Source: Rhodoferax sp. UBA5149 (GTDB taxonomy: Bacteria; Pseudomonadota; Gammaproteobacteria; Burkholderiales; Burkholderiaceae_C). Taken from it: DNA of 8,472 nucleotides. Numbering within the stretch: position 1 is the first letter of the stretch; the number at the start of each line of letters is the position of its first letter. The translations under genes were made by a program, and so were the position numbers. The stretch lies in contig NZ_DHXT01000063.1 of assembly GCF_002413825.1 (NCBI RefSeq), forward strand, positions 498-8,969, written 5' to 3'. Of this stretch, positions 1 through 6,654 are shown piece by piece. The notes under the pieces were generated by a model that worked only from the letters and a program-made list of their open reading frames with translations, ran no database searches and was not told the origin of the DNA.

Positions 1-315
1 CGCGTCAAGCTGGCGCTGGAGCTCAGCAAACGCGACACCGGACGCACGCTCTACATTCTGGACGAACCGACCACGGGTTTGCACTTTGCCGACATCGACC
101 TGCTGCTCAAAGTGCTGCACCAGTTGCGCGACGCCGGCAACACCATCGTGGTGATCGAGCACAACCTGGACGTCATCAAGACCGCCGACTGGCTGATTGA
201 CATGGGGCCCGAAGGCGGCGCCGGCGGCGGCACCGTGGTGGGCGTGGGCACGCCCGAAGACATTGCCGCCAATCCGGCCAGCCACACCGGGCGCTACCTG
301 AAACGATTGCTGTGA
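1..315 (+). CDS. uvrA: UvrA excinuclease ABC subunit A, C-terminal fragment
   Basis: This is the 3' end of uvrA. The frame is open from base 1 and stops with TGA at 313-315, giving 104 codons. UvrA is the ATPase that, with UvrB, finds bulky DNA lesions in nucleotide excision repair in the cytoplasm. The visible part is the end of the second ABC ATPase domain. It starts at RVKLA, which in UvrA directly follows the LSGGEAQ signature, so that signature lies just outside the window. Walker B is TLYILDEPTTGLH (acidic pair D21-E22 of the fragment, codons from base 61). The H-loop is VVIEHNLDVIKTADW (His codon at 160-162). The glycine-rich GPEGGAGGG segment and the end SHTGRYLKRLL match the known UvrA C-terminus closely. 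The zinc finger and the first ATPase domain are off the left edge. The gene is truncated only by the window boundary; its own 3' end looks normal. It converges on the GGDEF-EAL gene with a 37-base gap. Confidence 0.97.
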   Translation, partial: RVKLALELSKRDTGRTLYILDEPTTGLHFADIDLLLKVLHQLRDAGNTIVVIEHNLDVIKTADWLIDMGPEGGAGGGTVVGVGTPEDIAANPASHTGRYLKRLL

Positions 316-340
316 CCGACGCCAAGCGGCCGATCCCAGT

Positions 341-355
341 TGACGCAAGGCGTCA
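341..355. terminator. Short hairpin between convergent genes, possible weak bidirectional terminator
   Basis: TGACGC (341-346), loop AAG, GCGTCA (350-355) form a perfect 6-bp stem with a 3-base loop in the 37-base gap between uvrA and the convergent GGDEF-EAL gene. The right arm contains the stop codon of the latter. The position suits a bidirectional terminator, but neither strand has a T-run after the stem, so intrinsic termination is doubtful. A second pairing, GACGCC (318-323) with GGCGTC (349-354), competes for the same right arm. Confidence 0.25.
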
Positions 356-3300
356 GATGACCATCCCGGCGGACAGCGGATCGCCAGCGTCCCGTAGCGC
401 ATACTGCCGCACAAACGCCTCAAAGCGGTCGGCCGGCAAGGGCTCGCTGTAGAAATAACCCTGCACTTCGTCACAGCCCTGTTCGCGCAAAAATGCCAGT
501 TGGCCCTGCGTCTCCACGCCTTCGGCGATGGTCTGGAAGCCCAGGCTGCGCGCCAGTGCGATGATGGCGACGACGATCGCCTTGTCGTCCGGGTCGTCCG
601 TGATGTCGCGTACAAAAGACTGGTCAATCTTGAGCTTGTAGACGGAAAAACGCTTGAGGTAACTGAGCGAAGAGTAGCCGGTGCCAAAGTCATCAATCGA
701 GATGCGCACGCCGCGCTGGTGCAGCTCGTTCATGACGGCCATGGCGCCCAAGGGGTCGTTCATCGCCACGCCCTCGGTCAGCTCAAGCTCCAAGCACTGC
801 GACCCCAAATTGGACTCGGCCAGCACCTGCGTCACCAGCTCCGGCAGGTTCGCATCGCGAAATTGCACGGCCGACAGGTTGACCGCCATTTGCTGCACCG
901 CCAAGCCGGCATCCATCCAGGCCCGCAGCTGTCGGGTGGCGGTCCTGAGCACCCATTCGCCGATCGGCAAAATCAGCCCGCTTTCCTCCGCGATCGGTAT
1001 GAATTCGACCGGTGACACCGAGCCCAGCGTGGGATGTTGCCAGCGCAGCAAGGCCTCCATGCCGACCACTCGGCCGTCATGCAACGACATCTGCGGCTGA
1101 TACACCAGATGCAGCTGCTGCAACTCCAGGGCCCGGCGCAAGCCATTTTCCAGCTGCAGGGCGCGGGCCGATTGCACCTGCATCTGCGCCGTGAAAAAGC
1201 GAAACGTATTGCGGCCGGCCTGCTTGGCACGGTACATGGCGGCGTCGGCGCTCATCGACAGCGCCTCGAAGGTGTTGCCGTCGGTGGGATAGAGGGCAAT
1301 TCCGATGGAAAAAGTGATCGCCAGTTCCTGTTGATCAATCTGATGGCGCTGCGTGCTGCTCTTCAGCAACTTTTTCGCGACATGGGCGGCCCCATCGGCG
1401 TCCGTAGCCGTGCACAGCAGCACAAACTCGTCCCCGCCCACGCGGCACACCGTGTCCTGTTCGCGCAGCACCGCTTTCAGGCGTTGCGCCACCTGAATCA
1501 GCAACGCGTCGCCCACGTGATGACCCAGCGAATCGTTCACATTCTTGAAACGATCCAGATCCAGGAACATCAGTGCCAGCGGCTCACCCTGGCGCTGGGC
1601 ATGGCTCAGGGCCGTGTCAATCCGGTCCTGCAGCAAGCGCCGATTGGGCAAGCCCGTCAGCGGGTCAAAGTCCGCCAGTACCCGGATGTGCGCCTCATCC
1701 TCCTTGTGCTTGCTGATGTCGGTGGCGATGCCGACGTAGTTCGTCACGGCCCCGCTGCGGTCGCGCAGCGCGCTGATCGACAGCCAGCCCGGGTACACGG
1801 TGCCGTCCTTGCGGCGGTTCCATATTTCGCCCTGCCACTGCCCGTGGGTATGGATGGACTCCCACATGGATTTGTAGAAAGCAGCATCGTGCCGCCCCGA
1901 GGAGAGCAGGTTTGCATCGCGGCCCAGTACCTCGCTTTCGCTGTAGCCGGTGATCCGGCTAAACGCGCGGTTGACCCGCACCATATGGCGTTCGCTGTCC
2001 GTGATCATGAGGGCTTCACTGCTCTGCTCAAACACCTTGGCGACGAGTTGCAATTGCACCTCGTTGTGTTTGCGTTCAATGGCAATGGCCGTCAGATCCG
2101 CGGCCATTTCGATAAGTTCGAGCGCATGGGTCGACGGCATGACCGGCGTCCGGTGGTAGATCGCAAAGGTTCCCAGCACCTGGTTGCTGCCCGAGCGAAT
2201 CGGTTGCGACCAGCAGGCGCCGAGCCCGGCCTGCTGTGCCAGCGCCTTGTAGTCCACCCACAAGGGACTGGTCGCGATATCCCCCACGACGACGCGCTGG
2301 CCGGTAAAGGCGGCCGTGCCGCAAGAACCCACCTGGGGCCCAATCTGCACCCCATCAATGGCGGCGTTGTAGAAATCTGGCAGATGAGGCGCGGCACCCA
2401 GGCGAAGGTGCTGACCCTCGTCATCGAGCAACAACACGGAGCACAAGGCGTCCGGCACGGCCTCCTCAATTTTGAGGACGAAATCGTTCAGTATCCGCGG
2501 CAAGAGCATGTCACTGGTCAGGCGCTCCAGCATGAAGTTGCGCAAGATATCCATTTGCCAGGCTTGCCCCCGCGCGGCCTCGTGATCAAAGTTCCTGAGC
2601 GCATGGTCTATATCCGACGCCATTTCGAGCAGCAGGTTTTGCGCCTGCGGATCAAAGGCACCGACCTCACCGGCATACACCGACAACACGCCTGTCACCT
2701 CACCATGACGGTGCAGCGGCACGGCGGCAGACGCGGCCCAGCCATATTCGGCGCCCTGCGCGTGCCATGGCGCCGTGACCGGGTCGCCCTGATAGTCCTG
2801 GCACCAAAACGGCTGGTCGTTGCGGATCGCCGTGCCGACCGGGCCCTGGCCAAACGGATCGTCGGCATCCACCGTGACGCGAATACCCTTCAGATACGCA
2901 ACACCCGCGCCGTACGATGCCGCCGCCTCGACCGTTCGGCTTGGCGGGGCCAATAGGCCAATCCACGCCATCGTCATGCCGCCGTTGTCGACCGCAGTCC
3001 GGCATATTATCTCAAACAGTTCTTGCTCATTCGTGCAACGCACGATGGCCTGATTGCACTCGCTGAGCGCCGCGTAGAGCTGGGTCAGGCGCCGGAGTTT
3101 GGCATCCAACGCCTGGTGCGCCTGCTCTATGTCATTGAGCTGACGCTGCGTGCGGGCCAGCCAGCCCAGCACACTGTCGTCCGTGCCCGGCGCGAGGCCA
3201 ATGGCATCGGTGAAGTCGCCCCGGCCAATGCGGGTGATTTGCCTGTGGACCTCGCCGACAGACCCACCCAGCGTGGTGCGCAGCGTCTTGTAGACGCGCC

Positions 3301-4048
3301 AAAGTACCAGCAGCAACCCCAGCCCCACGAAGACAAACACCGTGCGCAGCAAGGTGGCATTGCGCTCGGTTTCATGAACAGCCCGCAGGGTGCGCCGGTC
3401 CGTCAACTCATAAAATTCGTTGATGGGCTGCATGATGCCGGCCTTGGCCTGGAGGTAATCAGCGTCATACAGCATCTGGCTGGCCCGCAGGCGGCGGGCG
3501 TCGGCATTGGGGCCGGCAGATTCGATCAGCGCCATGGCCGCAAACTCGATATGGGTGAGCCGGTCCGAATTGGCCTTGGCTTGCGCCAATCGGCGGAATT
3601 CATCTTCCTCAAATCCGGCCTGCTGCATCATCGTCAGCAGCGCCACTTTGACGCCACTGTCGGGCCGGGCGGCGGCGCCGCCGGCCGTCACCAGATCCCA
3701 ATAAATGCCTTCGTAATGGACCGGCCGCGGTTTCCTGCCGTCCCGAATGTCGAGGATATCGAGGTAGTGCTGTTTGTAGACGGGATTGCCGGTGAGCACA
3801 TAGGTGCGAACCATGCGCGTCAGATCATCGGAAGACTGACGCAATTCGTCGGCCAGCAGGCGTGACTGGTAACGCCGCTCGTTGGCATGGTCAATCTGCT
3901 TTTCCGAATAAACATAAACGGAAAACAAAGCGATCAGGGCGCACGCCAGTGCCACAGCCATGCGCAGGCTGCGTGAAAACGGTGATGTGGCGGTGCGGGG
4001 TGTCATGGTGGCAGGCCGTGCGATCAACCATGATGACACATTATTCAC
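353..4048 (-). CDS. Membrane-bound GAF-GAF-PAS-GGDEF-EAL c-di-GMP cyclase/phosphodiesterase
   Basis: This is a 1231-residue dual-domain c-di-GMP enzyme. Order by approximate residue: TM1 29-47; periplasmic domain 48-231 with QSSDDLTR and YWDL motifs; TM2 232-250; HAMP-like 251-305; GAF1 325-488; GAF2 508-657 (GSCGTAAFTGQ); PAS 665-780; GGDEF 785-955; EAL 965-1215. The cyclase site is intact: FLDLDRFK (828-835) and GGDEF (871-875), with an RxxD inhibitory site, REQD (862-865), exactly five residues upstream. The phosphodiesterase residues are also present: E998 of EAL, N1057, E1089 (ELTE), D1119-D1120 (DDFGTG), K1140, and E1176 and E1179 (AEGVET). It could therefore both make and break c-di-GMP; the net activity cannot be read from sequence. 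The first possible start is GTG at 4046-4048, without a clear ribosome binding site. ATG at 4004-4006 (residue 15) is an equal alternative and keeps TM1. The gene lies 30 bases downstream of the eamA-like gene and may be co-transcribed with it. The exact target process (biofilm, motility) is unknown. Confidence 0.93.
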   Translation of the reverse strand: MNNVSSWLIARPATMTPRTATSPFSRSLRMAVALACALIALFSVYVYSEKQIDHANERRYQSRLLADELRQSSDDLTRMVRTYVLTGNPVYKQHYLDILDIRDGRKPRPVHYEGIYWDLVTAGGAAARPDSGVKVALLTMMQQAGFEEDEFRRLAQAKANSDRLTHIEFAAMALIESAGPNADARRLRASQMLYDADYLQAKAGIMQPINEFYELTDRRTLRAVHETERNATLLRTVFVFVGLGLLLVLWRVYKTLRTTLGGSVGEVHRQITRIGRGDFTDAIGLAPGTDDSVLGWLARTQRQLNDIEQAHQALDAKLRRLTQLYAALSECNQAIVRCTNEQELFEIICRTAVDNGGMTMAWIGLLAPPSRTVEAAASYGAGVAYLKGIRVTVDADDPFGQGPVGTAIRNDQPFWCQDYQGDPVTAPWHAQGAEYGWAASAAVPLHRHGEVTGVLSVYAGEVGAFDPQAQNLLLEMASDIDHALRNFDHEAARGQAWQMDILRNFMLERLTSDMLLPRILNDFVLKIEEAVPDALCSVLLLDDEGQHLRLGAAPHLPDFYNAAIDGVQIGPQVGSCGTAAFTGQRVVVGDIATSPLWVDYKALAQQAGLGACWSQPIRSGSNQVLGTFAIYHRTPVMPSTHALELIEMAADLTAIAIERKHNEVQLQLVAKVFEQSSEALMITDSERHMVRVNRAFSRITGYSESEVLGRDANLLSSGRHDAAFYKSMWESIHTHGQWQGEIWNRRKDGTVYPGWLSISALRDRSGAVTNYVGIATDISKHKEDEAHIRVLADFDPLTGLPNRRLLQDRIDTALSHAQRQGEPLALMFLDLDRFKNVNDSLGHHVGDALLIQVAQRLKAVLREQDTVCRVGGDEFVLLCTATDADGAAHVAKKLLKSSTQRHQIDQQELAITFSIGIALYPTDGNTFEALSMSADAAMYRAKQAGRNTFRFFTAQMQVQSARALQLENGLRRALELQQLHLVYQPQMSLHDGRVVGMEALLRWQHPTLGSVSPVEFIPIAEESGLILPIGEWVLRTATRQLRAWMDAGLAVQQMAVNLSAVQFRDANLPELVTQVLAESNLGSQCLELELTEGVAMNDPLGAMAVMNELHQRGVRISIDDFGTGYSSLSYLKRFSVYKLKIDQSFVRDITDDPDDKAIVVAIIALARSLGFQTIAEGVETQGQLAFLREQGCDEVQGYFYSEPLPADRFEAFVRQYALRDAGDPLSAGMVI

Positions 4049-4078
4049 GATCCGGCAGATCGGTATAACCCCTTATAT

Positions 4079-4981
4079 TCACGTCGCGAGCGGACGGCGG
4101 CGGCTCCAGCGACGCCATCGCGGCCACAGCAGGTTCAGGGCCAGCCCGCCCATCACCAGCGCCGCGGCGCCGAGCTTCCAGGCCGGCAAGCCCTCGCCCA
4201 GCCACAGCGCCGCGCCGCCCATACCAAACAGAGGCACCAGCAGCGCCATCGGCGTGATGGTGGCGGCAGGGTAACGCGCCAGCAGCCAGCCCCAGGCGGC
4301 GTAGCCAAACAGGGAGTTGGCCCAGGCCTGCCACGCCACGGCCGCCCAGGCCAGCGCGTCAGCGCCACGCACACCGGCCGACACCGCGTCCCAGCCTTCG
4401 ATCAGCACCGAGAGGGCCGCCAGCGGCGGCACCGCAAAGGCACTGGACCACACCACATAGGCCACCATGTTGACGCGTCCAGCCTCGCGCGCCACGATGT
4501 TGCCGCCGGCCCAGGACAGCGCCGCCAGCACGATCAGACCCAGGCCCAGAAGCGTCGTCGTGCCATCGGTATGCAGCACGATGATGCCAATGCCGGCCGT
4601 CGCCATGACCAGCGCCAGCCACTGAACGCGCTGCAGCCGTTCGCCCGACAAACGCATCGACAGTCCGATGGTGAAGAACACCTGAATCTGGATCACCAGC
4701 GAGGCCAGACCGGGCGAGATGTGGCCGTTCATGGCGACAAACAGCAAGCCGAACTGGCCGACACCGATCAGCAGGCCGTAGCCGGCCAGGTTGCGCCACG
4801 GCACCTTGGGGCGCGGCAGAATGAAGATGGTCGGCAGCACCGCGACGCCGAAACGCAAGGTGGCGAACAAAAGAGGCGGCATGTGGCCCAAGGCGAGCTT
4901 GATCACCACGAAGTTGGTGCCCCACACGGCCACCACGGCCAGTGCCAGCAGGAAGTGTCTCAGCGAGAGCGTGCTTTTCAT
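4079..4981 (-). CDS. eamA: EamA-family DMT exporter (cysteine/O-acetylserine exporter-like)
   Basis: This is a 300-residue inner-membrane protein with about ten hydrophobic segments arranged as two EamA repeats (roughly residues 8-136 and 145-287), typical of the drug/metabolite transporter superfamily. It resembles E. coli EamA, the O-acetylserine/cysteine exporter: WGTNFVVIKLALGHMPPLLF near the start, RPKVP at 57-61, PGLASLVIQIQVFFTI at 90-105, GERL at 113-116, LSWAGGNI at 155-162, and TPMALLVPLFG at 243-253. The chosen start, ATG at 4979-4981, gives almost exactly the E. coli length and N-terminus. An upstream in-frame ATG at 5027-5029 would add 16 residues, but its AAGGG lies only one base away, too close to act as a ribosome binding site. 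The chosen start has only a weak AGG four bases upstream. The C-terminus is Arg-rich (residues 288-296), consistent with a cytoplasmic positive-inside tail. Substrate is inferred from similarity; related DMT proteins export other amino acids or metabolites. It is divergent from the histidine kinase gene and leads into the GGDEF-EAL gene. Confidence 0.85.
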   Translation of the reverse strand: MKSTLSLRHFLLALAVVAVWGTNFVVIKLALGHMPPLLFATLRFGVAVLPTIFILPRPKVPWRNLAGYGLLIGVGQFGLLFVAMNGHISPGLASLVIQIQVFFTIGLSMRLSGERLQRVQWLALVMATAGIGIIVLHTDGTTTLLGLGLIVLAALSWAGGNIVAREAGRVNMVAYVVWSSAFAVPPLAALSVLIEGWDAVSAGVRGADALAWAAVAWQAWANSLFGYAAWGWLLARYPAATITPMALLVPLFGMGGAALWLGEGLPAWKLGAAALVMGGLALNLLWPRWRRWSRRRPLAT

Positions 4982-5061
4982 GACGCCTATTGTCAGATAG
5001 ACCGCATGACCTTGTTCAGTCCGGCTCATCCCTTAATTGCGGTGCTGTTTTTTTGTCCCTC

Positions 5062-5086
5062 TTGTCACGACCAATTTGCGTGACAA
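5062..5086. promoter_or_regulatory. Perfect 8+8 inverted repeat in divergent promoter region, candidate operator
   Basis: TTGTCACG (5062-5069) and CGTGACAA (5079-5086) are exact reverse complements separated by nine bases (5070-5078). The half-site centres are 17 bases apart, a spacing common for dimeric regulators. It sits in the 137-base region between the divergent eamA-like and kinase genes, 33 bases before the kinase start. Neither arm is followed by a T-run, so it is not an intrinsic terminator. TTGTCA in each arm also resembles a -35 hexamer, but I see no good -10 at the right distance on either strand. The regulator is unknown. A 5' leader hairpin is an alternative. Confidence 0.45.
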
Positions 5087-5108
5087 TGCACGAAGATACC
5101 CGTCGGAT

Positions 5109-5112
5109 GGAG
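5109..5112 (+). promoter_or_regulatory. Ribosome binding site for the histidine kinase
   Basis: GGAG is followed by a six-base spacer and ATG at 5119-5121. This decides the kinase start. The earlier in-frame ATGs at 4990, 5086 and 5107 have no comparable Shine-Dalgarno match, and the first two would place the inverted repeat wholly or partly inside the coding sequence. Confidence 0.7.
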
Positions 5113-5118
5113 TTGACC

Positions 5119-6654
5119 ATGGAGTTCGAAGATTTTGGATCTGGCCAGCACGCCGCGCCAGCGAGCCCGACGACCGCGGCACCACCCAAGGGGGCACACC
5201 AGGCCGACGGCGTGGCCTCGACCAACGAGCGCTTTCTCGCCCTGTGCGCCGCCGTCAATGCGGCGGTCAAAGGCAATTTCGATGCGCCTTTGCCGCTCCA
5301 GGGTAACGACCGGCTGACGCTGCTGGCCCGGCAACTGCAGCAGCTGTTCAGCACGGTGCGGGCCACACCGGACGCCGCGCCCAGCGACACGCTGACCCAC
5401 GGCGGCGCGGTCGAACCGGAACTCAGCCGGGAAAACGCGCGCTTGAAGTACCTGATTGCCAACACCCCGGCCATCATCTACAGCAGCGTGCCCACCGGTG
5501 ACGGCACCATGACCTTCGTGAGCGACAACGCCTTGCGGGTGCTGGACTACCGGCCAGAGGAAATGGTGGCCGACCCGAGCTTCTGGTTTGACCACATCCA
5601 CCCCGATGATGTGCCCACCATCTTCTCCAGTTTCGCGTTGATCTTTACCGAAGGCCAGCAAGCGTATGAATACCGTTTTCGCGCGCACGACGGTCGCTAC
5701 TTGTGGATGCACGACACGCTGCGCCTGATTCGTGACGCCGACGGCAATCCACTGGAAGTGGTGGGCTCGCTGACCAACATCACCGATCGCAAGCAGATGG
5801 AAGAGGCGCTGCAAAAGAAGGGGGAAGAGCAACAGCGACTGATCAATCAGCTGCAGGAAGCGCAAGCCCAATTGCTGCAATCCGAAAAAATGGCCTCCAT
5901 CGGCCAGCTGGCGGCCGGCATTGCGCACGAGATCAACAACCCGATCGGTTTCATCAACTCCAACATGGGGGCACTGCGCGCCTATGTAGACACCTTGTGC
6001 GAGCTCACCGACAGCGTTGACCAGACCGTCCAGCGGATGTCCGGGCAAGAGGATCTCAAGGCGACCCTTGGTCAACTCAAGAAACAGGCCGACTATGAAT
6101 TCCTGAAGGAAGACGTCGCCGAACTCGTCAAGGAATCCCTGGACGGCCTCAAACGGGTCCGCGACATCGTTCAGTCCCTCAAGGATTTCGCCCACATCGG
6201 CGAGACCGACTGGCAGTATGCCGATCTGCACGCCGGCATTGACAGCACGCTCACGATTGCCAGCAACGAGTTCAGGTACAAGGCCACTGTGAAGAAGGAA
6301 TACGGCAAGCTGCCTCAGGTGAAATGCCTGGCTTCACAGCTCAACCAGGTGTTCATGAACCTGATCGTGAACGCCTCGCACGCGATCAAGGACAACGGCG
6401 TCATCACGGTCCGCACCGGCTGCGAAAACGACTGGGTCTGGATCGAAATTGGGGACAACGGCTCCGGCATTGCGCCCGACATCCTGAACCGTATTTTTGA
6501 GCCCTTCTTCACCACCAAACCGGTCGGTAAAGGCACTGGTCTGGGGCTCTCGCTGTCCTACAACATCGTGGCCAAGCACGGCGGGCGCATCGAGGTGGCC
6601 AGCGAACTGGGCCAGGGCACACGCTTTACCGTGCATCTGCCCGTCAACCAATAG
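5119..6654 (+). CDS. Soluble PAS-domain sensor histidine kinase
   Basis: This 511-residue cytoplasmic kinase should autophosphorylate on a histidine and pass phosphate to a response regulator. No membrane segment or signal peptide is present. By residue: a low-complexity Ala/Pro start (1-35); a HAMP-like helix segment (39-80, with VKGNF and GND); a PAS domain with PAC end (about 106-225: FWFDHIHPDD, EYRFRAHDGRYLWMHD, ITDRKQMEE); a coiled coil (226-256); the H-box GIAHEINNPIGF with phospho-acceptor H270; a long helical insert (about 280-345); the N-box NQVFMNLIVNASHAI (N414, N418); G1 DNGSGI (446-451); F-box FEPFFTT (460-466); and G2 GKGTGLGLSLS (470-480). All ATP-binding and phospho-acceptor motifs look intact, resembling HPK4/NtrB-like kinases. 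The start is ATG 5119, chosen for its ribosome binding site. No response regulator gene lies in this window, so the partner is unknown and may be encoded elsewhere. The gene diverges from the eamA-like gene, and its end overlaps the convergent fadD by 11 bases. The PAS ligand cannot be deduced. Confidence 0.93.
   Translation: MEFEDFGSGQHAAPASPTTAAPPKGAHQADGVASTNERFLALCAAVNAAVKGNFDAPLPLQGNDRLTLLARQLQQLFSTVRATPDAAPSDTLTHGGAVEPELSRENARLKYLIANTPAIIYSSVPTGDGTMTFVSDNALRVLDYRPEEMVADPSFWFDHIHPDDVPTIFSSFALIFTEGQQAYEYRFRAHDGRYLWMHDTLRLIRDADGNPLEVVGSLTNITDRKQMEEALQKKGEEQQRLINQLQEAQAQLLQSEKMASIGQLAAGIAHEINNPIGFINSNMGALRAYVDTLCELTDSVDQTVQRMSGQEDLKATLGQLKKQADYEFLKEDVAELVKESLDGLKRVRDIVQSLKDFAHIGETDWQYADLHAGIDSTLTIASNEFRYKATVKKEYGKLPQVKCLASQLNQVFMNLIVNASHAIKDNGVITVRTGCENDWVWIEIGDNGSGIAPDILNRIFEPFFTTKPVGKGTGLGLSLSYNIVAKHGGRIEVASELGQGTRFTVHLPVNQ

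Noticed and set aside
1034..2956. A 640-codon open frame on the + strand opposite the GGDEF-EAL gene
   Set aside because: Its translation is rich in His, Arg and Gln with no recognisable domain, while the opposite strand encodes a continuous well-conserved multidomain protein. Long antisense frames are common in high-GC coding DNA.
3023..3865. A 280-codon + strand frame opposite the sensor region of the GGDEF-EAL gene
   Set aside because: No family resemblance; it mirrors the coding strand's transmembrane, HAMP-like and GAF-flanking sequence.
5046..5054. T-rich run in the divergent region as an intrinsic terminator
   Set aside because: No GC-rich hairpin directly precedes it on the + strand, and it reads as an A-run on the other strand.
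4990..5118. N-terminal extension of the kinase from ATG 4990, 5086 or 5107
   Set aside because: The extension has no conserved content, those starts lack a Shine-Dalgarno match, and the first would run through the divergent promoter region. ATG 5119 has GGAG at six bases.
5065..6231. A 388-codon minus-strand frame opposite the kinase gene
   Set aside because: Its composition is that of an antisense shadow; the + strand frame carries the PAS and histidine kinase motifs.
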